NCBI GenBank assembly: GCA_023525975.1
Contig: CM042042.1
Location: 751,501 to 815,500, forward strand
Source: Smallanthus sonchifolius
Taxonomy: Eukaryota > Streptophyta > Magnoliopsida > Asterales > Asteraceae
Length of the DNA: 64,000 bases
Reading direction: 5' to 3'
This document shows, piece after piece, positions 9,406 through 19,725 of this stretch (positions within the stretch are counted from its first letter, which is position 1; every line of letters starts with the position of its first letter). Under the pieces are notes generated by a model. The model had not been told where the DNA came from. It did no database searches and saw only the letters and a list, made by a program, of their open reading frames with translations. The position numbers and the translations under genes were made by a program.

Positions 9406-11425
9406 TCATGAGAAAATAGCATTAACAAAAGCTTCTGCCTCAAACGGCTGGAGATCTTCCACCCGTTCCCCAACACCTACAAACTTGACTGGAATTCCGA
9501 GCTCATCAACTACACTAACCTGCAAGCAGAACTCGTTTTTAAGATTTATGATTAAAGTGATGATAATTTATAAATATGAGATGTTACATGAATCCAAAAA
9601 GGGCAAGAAAGTATTCACATACCACGCAACCGCCTCTTGCAGAGCCATCGAGTTTTGTCAAAATGAAACCGGTAATTCCTACAACCTGCCACCGATTGTG
9701 TTGTACAGTTCTTATTTTAATAAATTTTCTTATAGAATAAGCTGCCGTTTTAAAATATGTTATTTTCTTTGTAACTGTGTGAGGTACATAGTGTAAAAAA
9801 ATGGATTTGGAAGCTTTACCTCATTGAATTCCCTAGCTTTTTGGAGCATATTCAAACCCGTTGTTCCATCCAAAACGAGCAAGATTTCCTGTAACATTGT
9901 GAAGTAAGCACGTAGATCTATAAAACCGTAACATGTATGTTTAAATCATATCATTTTCTTTTTCATGGGCGCTAATTATATGGTAAGGGAAGAAGCAAAC
10001 ATGAATAATAAAGACCAAACTAGCAAAATAAAGAATGGAGAAAATTGTATACAGTACAGATGTAGCCCACAGAATAAGAATGCAGAAAATGGTATAGAAA
10101 TGGGACCCATAGAGCAAAGTACAGTTAAAAATAGAATATATATGAACGCCATAAAACAAAGGATAAAAATGGTAGAAAGATGAATCCCACAAAATATGTA
10201 TTGAACATGGTATGTATGAAAGATGGGACCCATAAAACAAATAATAGAGAAAATGTATATTGAAACCACAATAAAGAAGAAAGAAAATTAGTGTATGATG
10301 AAACAGCATCCTAATTATCTTGGTACACATGGTTCCTCTATCTTGATCTTATAGAAGGGTCATTTTAGACAATTACTAATTAAGCTATGTGAACAAATTT
10401 TGCATTTTTTATGAAACAAAGATGGTGCATCTAATAATAAGACGTACGTAAATTAGGGGCACCATTAACAATTTTAGCAATGGCCTTTTTGCATGAAATT
10501 AATTCTTCCATCAAGCTATAATTAGTATGTAGACACTACAACAAATTGACCCTGTCCCGACGCCACCTGTACCGACGACATTTGTCGTCGGCATAGGTCA
10601 CCCTATACCGACGACATGTCGTCGGTATAGGTCAAAACCAAAATTTTGGCAGGGAGACCCTATAGCGACGACATGTCGTCGGTATAGGGTTGAGGCAGGT
10701 TGGAGGGAAAACTGGCGCCCAATGAATTTTTGGGGAAAACCTATAGCGACGACATGTCGTCGCTATAGGTTAATTTTGATTTTCTTTTTGTTTTTTTTAT
10801 TTAATAAATTTTCGTCGGTCAAAATTTTTTTTTTTAAAATTAAAAAAATTTCTGGAAAACCCTATAGCGACGACATGTCTAGACCTATAAACCAAAAAAA
10901 TGGTCAGCAGATGTCAATTGAAGTGAAAATATAAGTAATAATGTTGACCAACATCATGTCTTACGTCCAGAGGTGTCACACAACACAATATCAAAACCCT
11001 GTTCTTTCCCTTTCTTAACGGCCTGTGATAGCACTACTCAAAAAGAACTTCAAGATCACATGTTAGTAATAGTAGCTGCTATATACAAGCTAAAATTATA
11101 ACTCTTGGTTTAATTGTCTACTTGCTGATGCTTTTGCTTTCTCTTTTTCAGCTGAAACAATCTCGCAGCCGGTTCTTTCAGCCCAAATTTCCAGTTGGTC
11201 ACTCGCAGCTGCCCTAAACGTATCACCAGCCGCCAATAATATCTTCAAATATTTTAAATAAATAGATTTATTAGTAGGGTCACCAAAAAATACTTCACTT
11301 ATAGCACATTGATCACACAAATTAATTTTCGAGATTTAATTTTAAAGGATACGCCGACTTAAAAGTATAAACAAATCATGAACTCACTGTAGCACCTTCA
11401 CTCTTCAACCGATAAGCCAGTTTCC
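9406..11425 (-). pseudogene. cpFtsY: truncated chloroplast SRP receptor FtsY (cpFtsY) gene
   Basis: Seven exon remnants on the minus strand (11388-11425, 11122-11242, 10965-11033, 10441-10534 with its first bases displaced to 10881-10884, 9820-9888, 9623-9685, 9406-9519) encode the C-terminal GTPase half of FtsY. FtsY docks signal recognition particle at the thylakoid for insertion of light-harvesting proteins. Visible motifs are AAGDTFRAAA, DTSG/R, TKLDGSARGG and GVGERVEDLQPF, ending in a TGA. The remnant is dead for three reasons. The 5' part, including the GxxGxGKTT P-loop, is missing. A CACTA fragment sits four bases into the fourth exon. The donor after that exon reads AAT/TTACGT instead of GT. 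The functional gene must lie elsewhere. Confidence 0.88.
10534..10880 (+). mobile_element. CACTA fragment inside a cpFtsY exon
   Basis: It begins CACTACAACAAATTGACCC and carries several copies of the CGACGACATGTCGTCG palindrome, in inverted orientation to the relative at 1816-2527. It is flanked by aga on both sides (10531-10533, 10881-10883), the 3-bp duplication typical of CACTA elements. The right side stops inside a palindrome and lacks a terminal repeat, so most of the element is gone while the duplication appears preserved. Confidence 0.82.
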
Positions 11426-11895
11426 CTGCCATTAAACACCAGAAACAGTCAACGGAGATATTAAGTTATTAAATCTTAAACTTAATATTTAATTAAAAAG
11501 AAAAAAGAAAACGGAATAATGAGTCGTATGAAATTTGGTTTGGTTCCCCTTCCCTCGTGATTCTACCCAAGCCCCCTTTCACCACCACAGGGGCGGTATT
11601 CCACGCCCATAAAGGGGCCAGGTGGACCACGCCCCCTCCCCCCACGCTACCACTACACTTAGCCTAATGGTGAGGTGTCAACAAAATTAAATACTCACTT
11701 TAGACAATTGTAATCGTTTATAAAACCCATGGGTAGCAACACCTAAATAATTTAGAAATTTGGGGTGTGTAATTAAATACTCACTTTAACTATTTCTTTA
11801 CTCTTGTTAAATTTGATCAAAAACATTATGCATCTTTTCACTAATTCCAATCTTCTCATTTCAAGATTACAATGTAACATGGAAATATTGTTATA
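11426..11895. other. intergenic DNA replacing the 5' half of cpFtsY
   Basis: There is no trace of upstream cpFtsY exons. A GC-rich patch at 11565-11680, with CCACGCCC and GGGGCGTGG-type inverted motifs next to CTTAGCCTAATGG, looks like the remains of a small Harbinger-type MITE. This reading is weak. Confidence 0.35.
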
Positions 11896-12306
11896 CTAGG
11901 TTAGAAACCTCGTGTATTATACACGGGTTAAATAAATACAAATGTTATACATTTGGTAATAAAAATTTATGTATTACATATTTATGAGATATTATATAAT
12001 TTTTTAATACAAGTTTTAGAAACGTTATATAGTTATTTTTTTAAAATGTCTTATAAAAAGAATGAAAGAAATGTTCAGTTTCTAAAAATGTTTTATAACT
12101 AATCTATTTTTTTTAATGAAAAAAGTTTTATAAAAATAATTATATAAATCGTTATTATTTAATAGGAGAGAGAGGCGAGAAACAAAAAAAAATATAAAAA
12201 AAACAATGAAAGAAAGTTTGTATATTTAATAGGAGAGAGAGGCGGGAAAAAAATAATAAGAATGTATAGTGTCACTCTAAAACCTTTATTTATTATATAG
12301 TATAGA
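11896..12306 (-). mobile_element. non-autonomous Helitron copy 1
   Basis: On the minus strand it starts TCTATACTATATAATAAA (right end, 12306). It ends with the hairpin CCCGTGTATAATACACGAGG, then a short spacer and CTAG (left end, 11896). It sits between A and T, as Helitrons do. It has no coding capacity. The same ends recur at 23512-23930 and 30794-32134. Confidence 0.8.
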
Positions 12307-12663
12307 TATAGATATTTGTTCGTTTTTTCCAAACCAAAAGTCAATATAGAATCACAAAATAGTATTGAACGATGTTGCACTCGAACACAGTACAAACTAA
12401 ATCAAAATAAATTGCAGTACTTACAAGGATCCTTTCAGAATTCTTGAATCACTATCGTATCAGACCCGATGTAAAACACATTCGTCGATGAGTATTGTGA
12501 ACGGAAACGGAAAATCTCGAGTAGAAAATCTTAGAATCGTGATAATCACAATCAGATTAAATCATTTGAGAACGTTAAATCGGATTAGACTAAGATCGTA
12601 TATCAAGAACGAATCTGATTTTCCTTTGGAGAAGAGAAACCTTACCACCGATTGGAAAAGATA
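12307..12663. other. intergenic DNA, no gene seen
   Basis: This is unremarkable sequence between the Helitron and the MITE. I looked for upstream cpFtsY exons and found none. Confidence 0.4.
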
Positions 12664-12812
12664 GGGGTAACTTTGTAGAATAGTAATCTAGTTTTAAAAT
12701 TGTTTCAATTAGGCCACTCAATACGCATTTTACATGGTATACACCATCGGGTATACTATGGTGAGTGACCTAATTACTTTTGAAAATTGATTACTATTCT
12801 GTGGTGTTTTCC
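12664..12812. mobile_element. MULE-type MITE (short)
   Basis: The 149-bp fold-back has terminal inverted repeats of about 60 bp that start GGGGTAACTTT and GGAAAACACCAC, and share AATAGTAATC. It is flanked by a perfect 10-bp direct repeat ggaaaagata (12654-12663 and 12813-12822), matching the 9-10-bp duplications of Mutator-like elements. It is related at its ends to the longer element at 30041-30537. Confidence 0.85.
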
Positions 12813-12904
12813 GGAAAAGATATGAACAAACAGGAGAGTCCCTCGAAACTTCCGTGTATTTAGGATATACTTCACGGTAGAGGTGGACAAAAAAACCGGT
12901 TTAG

Positions 12905-13495
12905 AAGTGTTTCATGAAATGCTTTCCGACAAAGACAAACTTTAGAAATGTTTTATGAAATTCTTTCCTCAAAACCTCGTCGTAAAATTCTAAAGTTTTC
13001 GTCTACGAGTTGGGACATTTTAAAAGACGTAACTGAATTGCTTGAAGTTTTCAAAACCGCCACCACTTTTTTATCCGGTGTTTATTATCCCACAAGTTCA
13101 TTAACTCTTAAACAAATATATTTAATGGCTAACAAGTTGTATGAACTTGAAAATAAAAGCACTCTTTTTACAAAAATGATAGAATCGATGAAAGAAAATT
13201 AGTAAATTATTTTAAAGAAATGCCTCCCGTTATAACTTGTGCCGCCACGTTAAACCCTACCATAAATGTTTTCGGGGTTGAAACGTTGATTGATAAAATT
13301 ACTTACGCTTTGAATTTGGATAGTGAAGACATCCATTTTGCACAAGGCACAAAAACATATTTTAACAAATGTTTACAAGATTTATTTAATGTTTTTTACA
13401 TAAATATGGTACAACTCCGACTCCACATGATACAATGGGTACATCATCAAGTGGTAGCTCGAGGGATGTTAACTTGAATTTATATAACGAAATGT
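12905..13495 (+). pseudogene. hAT transposase fragment (RICESLEEPER-like)
   Basis: Two adjoining reading frames (12948-13202 and 13220-13477) read LLEVFKTATTFLSGVYYPTS then MPPVITCAATLNPTINVFGV. They match the central RNase-H-like part of plant BED-type hAT transposases, just before the dimerisation domain. A stop and a frame change separate them. The N-terminal zinc finger and the C-terminal hAT dimerisation domain are missing. No terminal repeats are visible. Confidence 0.7.
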
Positions 13496-14249
13496 TAAAT
13501 GAATTTAGTAAACGGGCTCGAGGTAGCACCCCGAGTAACGAACTCGGAAGGTATATTGGCACAAACTTTTTATCGTTTATGCCTCCTTCCATTTTTTATC
13601 ACACGAATCGTTGAGTGTTTGCCGCCGCCAGATTAAGGTTCTGCTACTACAGTACCGCGCGAACAGTAAACGCATGAACAGTAGCGCCGCTACAGTGACG
13701 TTGTGAACTGAATTTTGATGATTTATGCCTTTTCTTCAAACTGGTTTGATTGCTTCTTATTCATGTTCTTAACTGGTAGGTCTATTGCGTGATGGTAACT
13801 GTTGTTTGTTTGTCTTTTTTATTGCCTCTCTTATTTCTTTTCGGTTGCTTCTAATAATATGGAAAGGGAGTAGATAAGGGACAAAGGGTGGGAACAGTTA
13901 AAGACAGTTGTAAAAAATAAACAACTTAACCAGAAACAAGAACAATCGGTTCGATTACAATCAGAGACGACTTAGCCGAAAACAAGAACCAAACACTTGA
14001 ACTAAAACAAAGAGCTAAACAAGCAGAATTCAACTTGAAAAACTTTTACATTGAAATAGATAACATTTATCTTTATTTCCACACGAATAGTAGCAAATTA
14101 AGAAAATACAAACTTATTATTAAGGATCACAATTAACTTGGGGATTTATTTAAACATAAAGCTGATTTCCCCATAATTGTGATCCGCAATACATTTAACA
14201 CACAAATTACGAATGACATACAAAGAAGATTGATACACGCTTGTTCTTA
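13496..14249. other. intergenic DNA downstream of the beta-glucosidase
   Basis: This stretch includes a GC-richer patch at 13640-13700 with repeated (A)CAGTA(C/G)CGC-type phrases of unknown origin. It then contains the presumed 3' untranslated and downstream region of the beta-glucosidase gene. No gene is seen. Confidence 0.4.
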
Positions 14250-17200
14250 TCACGCTTTAGCCTTCTTCAGTTTTTGGACTACTTCGATTGCTTTTTCCGC
14301 TTTGATCGGTGCACCATTCATGACTTCATCTTCTTGTTCAACAATGGTTAGACTTCTTTTTCGGGGTTCAAATAGTTTGTTCTCGGAAAGAAACTGTTTG
14401 AACCAAATTGCTGATTTCTTCGGGTACCTATGGAGACTGTTCTTATAATCAACATAGTTCATTCCAAATCGAAGAGTATACCCCGAATTCCATTCATAGC
14501 TATCCGTGAATGACCACGCAAAGTACCCCATAACCAACGGCTTCGTAAATAACCGAAAACTGTAAAAAAAATATCTGGTTAATAATATAATGCCCTAAAA
14601 ATAAATGCTAAATTGAATTCTCACCAAACAAGATGATACAATAAAGGGAAATTCCCAAAATAAACATTTTTATTTTCAAATTCCTTAAAACAAACAAAGA
14701 ATTTACAACTTCCCGAAATTAAACATCAAATTTTCGCACAAAAAAGGTTAAAACTTTGGCGAATTCACTGAGTTACGTGTCTCATTTTTAAACTTACACG
14801 TAATTTTCGCCGGAACATTTACCTAACTCGGTGAAATCGTCAAAACATATTTTCGTCGTATTTTATTGATGTTTTGGTGTTCAAAAAATTGTCGGGTTAC
14901 TTTAATTTAATTTATATTTTTTCATGTAGTTTTTTCCGAAATGCTTTCCAAAACCCGGCGTTTCATCTGAATATTTGAATAAGAGAACAAAACGTCTGAA
15001 TATTTTATGCTTATATTAAAAGATTCTATAAGGTTTAAAAAACTTTGATAGTATATTTTAATTTTGTTGTAAAACTCTCAACATATTTTTTTTTATAAAA
15101 CTTTATGATTTTAGTTGGTATTATAAGTTAGTGTAACACTGGTAGTTATTAAGATCATGTCACGGTGATGTTATATGATAAAGTAAATCAATAAAGTACA
15201 CTAAATGAAATTAGACTAACGAATTCGCTCTTCTGATTGCATCAAGATGCCATTTGAGGTATTTTAGTCGAAATGCATCATCTCGAACTTGTTCATAAGT
15301 TTTTCCCTTACTAAATATCCTCTTCTTCTTATCATCGTCTCCCTTATCGTCCTCTTCGTTATCGTCCTTACCGTCATAGTAGTCACTCTCCGGAGCTCCT
15401 GTAACAAGGTACCAATAACACCATCATTAATTTTGACACACTGATTTAACCACAAATTAATAAACTTTTTTTTTACCATTCTCAGTGATGACGATATATT
15501 TTTCAAATTTGTAGGTTTTCTTAATGTAATGTAAGAGCTCAACAAGCTCGTTGGCACAAAGATAAACCCATGATCCAGGAAAAGCCTGAAAATTAAGTCG
15601 TGTCAAACTTGGTGAAGTAATCCAAATTCCAATTTGTTAAGCGTTTCTTTTGTAAGCTTCTAGTTATCGATCTTACCGGATCTCCTATGTTAACGTTGTT
15701 GGAATCTTGTCCTGAAACATGAGAAAGAATTCGGTTTATCAAATTGCTCAGGGTGGATGAGAATGACTAGATTTTGAAAATCATGAACGAAAAAGCTAAA
15801 AAATAGTTTTTGGATGAAAGTGGTTAAAATGGCCAAAACACATGGATGAAAATGACACTTTACTCTTTTATATATCACCTGATGCATTGTGGTGACGATC
15901 TGTAAGAAATCCTTCAGAAAGACCAGAAGACTCTTTTAATTGAGCGTAATTTGCAGTGTAGTAGTTTATTCCCAGAAAATCATAGGATTGTATCAACTTT
16001 TGTTTCTGTTCGTCATCGAATACAGGCAACTTACGACCGTCTTTGCTGTGAACAGATGGTTTAACCGCAAATGTTTGCATGCTTTTCGGCCAATTGCCGC
16101 TTGTTAATGGATCCATAAACCTGTTATATGAGGCATGTGTTGGCCCAAATTGATATCAACCACACGAAATCAAGGTTAACTCCTTTAACAAAAAACGATT
16201 TTAAACTCATATTCCAATTGTAAATAAAAGGAAACCAAATCAACCAAATATAAATTTATCTTTATCTTATGTGAATCTAATCAAGATTAACTCGATCCTT
16301 TAACATGATCATATATAACATGTGATTTGTAATGTATGCTTACCATCCAAACATAAAATCATATGCATACTCGACTGCTTTCACATCATTCGCGTGATCC
16401 GCTGGCTTATGTTTATCGTGAAAAGGCTTGAAAAAGTTGGTGTCAAGAGTGATTCCCACTTCACCTTTTTGAACAAACTAAACAAATAATGTGATTATAA
16501 AATCTCGTGCACCATATATAATGTTATATAGTGGATTGAAGTCAATAATAGTAAGGATGGGTCAAAGTCATAGGTCAACAGTTTGGAAGGGATTTGGTCA
16601 ACTGTTGAAAGGTTTTTAATAGTTTGGGCAAGAAGTGACAATTTGGTAAAGATGAAGGGTTGGTAGAAGACACAAGTTGAGAGACTGGTTGTGTCGTTCT
16701 AAAAGTTTGTTTGTTAACATTCTGTGAACTTTGGTTTAGGGTTAATAAGTTTTCAATTTTGGGGATTTTAGTTTAGTTCTTAATTTTATTAGATCTGTAA
16801 TCAATTTATGTTCCCTTTGTATTCGTTTGGTCGATTTCGTTTCAATAAAGCAAGTTACATTTGGTGTGAATCTTTTGATCTTGATTCTTTTTAATTCCAC
16901 ATTACAAGTTACATATAAAACAAAAAAGGTATCTTTTAACTTGAGGGTACCTTAAAGTCTTGTTGATACTTTCTATAAGCAGCTGCATGACAGTTGAGTA
17001 GATGGTATGCTACGGTATACGGCTCGGTTTCCGGGTCCCCGTCTTTGCCCTTTCCACCCCTACCTGGTGCAAAGTTACCTTCTACATAACCACCATAGGT
17101 GAATCTGTATGGCTCGTTTAATGTCACCCAGTGCTTCACCCGATCTCCAAACTCCCAGAAGCAGATTTCCGCGTAATTCACGAAGTCGTGACTAATGTTT

Positions 17201-18803
17201 AATTAATAGTGTATCAGTTTGAGGTACACAAATAGCCATATATAATCTGTACTTACACAATTTTGGGACTTAAGAAGCCCATGTATTCTTCTTCCAAAGC
17301 ATTTGGAAGATCCCAGTGGAAAAGAGTGACAAATGGCTCAATGTCATTGGCTTTTAACTCGTCTATTAACTTGTTGTAGAAATTAATGCCATCCAGATTT
17401 TTGCCCATACTTACTTTCCCACCTGTACGTTCAAACCATAGTATGTCTTCAAAAAATCTTACCGGTTAGAAACTCATGTATTACACGGGTTAAATAAATT
17501 CAATTTGTTGTAAACCAGTAGTTTTTATAGAGAATTGTATGTTAGATGTCATCGGTCATTGGTAAATAAGAAATAATAAAAATTTAACAATTATAAATAA
17601 GAAATAGTGAATATTTAATAATTATAAAATTATATTTTAAGATATTATATAATTTAAATCTTTCTATTATTTTATAAGTTTTAATAAAATATTAGAATAA
17701 ATTTTAGATATTTAGTTATTTAAAATATAATTATTTAATAGAAGAGAAGGTTATGTATACGAAGAGAGGGGTAAAAACAAAATCTAGAGTTCACAAGAAG
17801 TTCACACGTGTCAGTTAAAATTATTTATTTATCATAATAACGATTAACCTGGTAATATCCTGGACCAGGAAATCGAGAATCTGAAATACTTTACACCCAT
17901 TTTCTTCAGCAACTGAACATCTTCCTGCATGCACATAAGTTTAACCAAAGTATGAGAATCATTGTTTCTACACTTGAAAGTATGAGACATTAATATTACC
18001 TTCATTTTATGGTAAAAATCAATAGTGACACATGCATTTGAACCGTCGGCAATTAGTTCTGCAATGATTGTTATCCATTAAATTATATTGAATTGAAAAT
18101 ACAAAAACAGTTACAGATCGAGAGATATACGTACCATGGTGTCTCATGGCATAACAATCCCAAATATGTAAGCCTTTACCGTCTGCATTCCAACCACCTT
18201 CAATCTAGAACTCGAAAACTAACAACTTTAGGTCGCGTTTAAGGATAAAATCGATTTTTTTTCTTAAAATGGTCTATTTTTGAAAAACAAAGTGGTAAAT
18301 GGTATGGATTAACCCAAAAAAGTGGTAAATCGTAAAACCGTGATTCCCAATCATGAATGGTATTATCGAGAGACGTGTTTGCGATAAAGTTATTGGTTTT
18401 GTAATAAAGTAACTGTAACCGTTCTTACGAATCACGATTTCAGTTAAAAAGATAACATTGAAACCAAGAATTCAGTTAAAATGGTAATCTTCTGGCAAGT
18501 TTTTGACACCCAATCATTGGGTGTTTGCAAAAATGAGCTGAAACAATGATTGAGAATCACAGTTTTACCATTTACCACATTTTCCAGTCAACACATACTA
18601 TTTATCACGTTGTTTTAAAAAATATACAATTTTAAGAAAAAATTCGGATTAAATCAACATGTTGTTAGTTAATTGATATATATACTTACTTGATTATAAG
18701 CAGAAGTTCCTACTCCAAACATGAAATCAGAAGGAAAATCAGTACGTTTGATGTTAGGATCATTGCTGTAATCAGATTTGACAGAAATCAGTTCTTCAGC
18801 CAT
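14250..18803 (-). CDS. glycoside hydrolase family 1 beta-glucosidase, 12 exons
   Basis: It should hydrolyse a beta-glucoside with retention of configuration. Exons (minus strand): 18690-18803, 18135-18204, 18000-18058, 17849-17924, 17257-17422, 16951-17191, 16344-16477, 15879-16120, 15677-15711, 15477-15585, 15221-15398, 14250-14559. All introns are GT-AG and the phases join cleanly, giving 577 aa. The acid/base motif TLNEP is in exon 6 and the nucleophile motif ITENG in exon 10. INYYTANY (exon 8) and GYFAWSFTDSYEW (exon 12) are also present. The start MAEELISV has no signal peptide, so a non-secreted enzyme of the strictosidine/raucaffricine-glucosidase type of plant clade is plausible; the substrate is not deducible. 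Oddities are AYNQIEGG with one extra residue after the usual AY, an acidic-then-basic insert after ITENG, and a Lys-rich C-terminal tail. Confidence 0.93.
17460..17838 (-). mobile_element. decayed Helitron in beta-glucosidase intron 4
   Basis: The intron between exons 4 and 5 is expanded by sequence with the Helitron hairpin phrase ATGTATTACACGGGTTAAATAAAT at its left side. The ACACGTGTCA and ATTTATTTATCATAAT phrases of the same family lie at its right. Both ends have drifted, so the borders are approximate. The splice sites are outside it. Confidence 0.55.
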
Positions 18804-18905
18804 TACGAATCAAACGAGGAGAGTCGAGAGAAGATCGATCTTAAACGACTTTCAAATCGCAATGGTGAAGAGATGAGTGGTGAGTATTTGCATCATATGG
18901 TCCGA

Positions 18906-18913
18906 TATTTATA
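18906..18913 (-). promoter_or_regulatory. TATA box of the beta-glucosidase gene
   Basis: The minus strand reads TATAAATA about 105 bp upstream of the ATG at 18803. That is the usual spacing for a plant promoter with a short leader. Confidence 0.6.
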
Positions 18914-19029
18914 GCAATCCATGTTTGAGATTACATCATATATCTTTTCAACGTTATAAAAACCACGTGGAATATATAACCGAATAAATGGGTAAGAGTT
19001 TTCAAAACAAAACAACACTGGATTCAGAA

Positions 19030-19720
19030 ATCTTTATAATTGCTCCGGCAGCTATAGAAAAGGGGGAAAAACAATACAATTTTAAAATTTTGATTTCTTC
19101 GATCCGAACGGATCTTGTTAAATGAATTGATCCATTGTTCTATGCCTTAATTAATTCTTAGTTCATTTTTTCCTACTCGGACCCGTCGTACTTCCTTTGA
19201 CTATCAGGGGGCCGGAATTTAATACTTATAAAATTTTCGGCCGAATACGTATAAATTAACACTTGTGAAAGCAAGACTCTGCGTTCTCCAAGTGGTTGAT
19301 CTTAGCTTAGCTTGCAAGCCGCTGCTTCATTTTGTATAGTGATAACGCTTTCTCTTTCTTAGCGCTTCGCCCCCTCATATAGTAAGGGAAATTTGATTTC
19401 GTGACTTTCTCTTATACTTATAGGGGTCTATTTTCTCTGACTTGACTTAACTTGACCTACTTGACTCAGCGGTTAGAGTATCTCTTTCATACGTCGAGAG
19501 TCATTAGTTCAAATCTAAAAGTAGGTAAAAACCAACTAAAAGCCCCGCTTTTGGCAACATGGCAGCAAGCATGGACTTGTCGTAAGGACTCAACTGAATA
19601 ACCAAAGCATCGGTTGCTTCCACTTGTGGCCTTCTTAGAGCGCCTTGACACCTTAATATTAACTCCCCCCTCTCTCTTCCACAAGTTGGTGGAGAACATA
19701 AAAGCCAGAAACCCTAACGG
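19030..19720. other. organelle-like DNA inserted in the nucleus
   Basis: Base composition rises and the sequence takes on an organellar style (for example GATCCGAACGGATCTTG near 19100, GCGCTTCGCCCC near 19360) around a trnM pseudogene. The flanks do not resemble the plastid neighbourhood of trnM, so a mitochondrial copy of plastid-derived trnM is more likely (inference). A possibly related organelle-style stretch lies at 21270-21420. Borders are uncertain. Confidence 0.5.
19455..19527 (+). tRNA. trnM: organelle-type tRNA-Met(CAU) pseudogene
   Basis: The acceptor arms ACCTACT and AGTAGGT pair perfectly and are followed by discriminator A. The D arm ACTC...GAGT, anticodon loop TTCATAC (CAU at 19488-19490) and T loop TTCAAAT are all recognisable from plastid-type trnM. 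The anticodon stem has two mismatches and the T stem one, so it is probably not functional in the nucleus. Confidence 0.75.
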
Positions 19721-19725
19721 GAACG

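Noticed and set aside
9941..10330. A 129-residue minus-strand frame in a cpFtsY intron
   Set aside because: It consists of tandem phrases around YGSHFYTI/YGVHIYSIF made by an AT-rich intronic repeat and falls between two clear exons.
19455..19527. A functional nuclear tRNA-Met gene
   Set aside because: Stem mismatches and plastid-type sequence with organelle-like flanks point to a transferred pseudogene.
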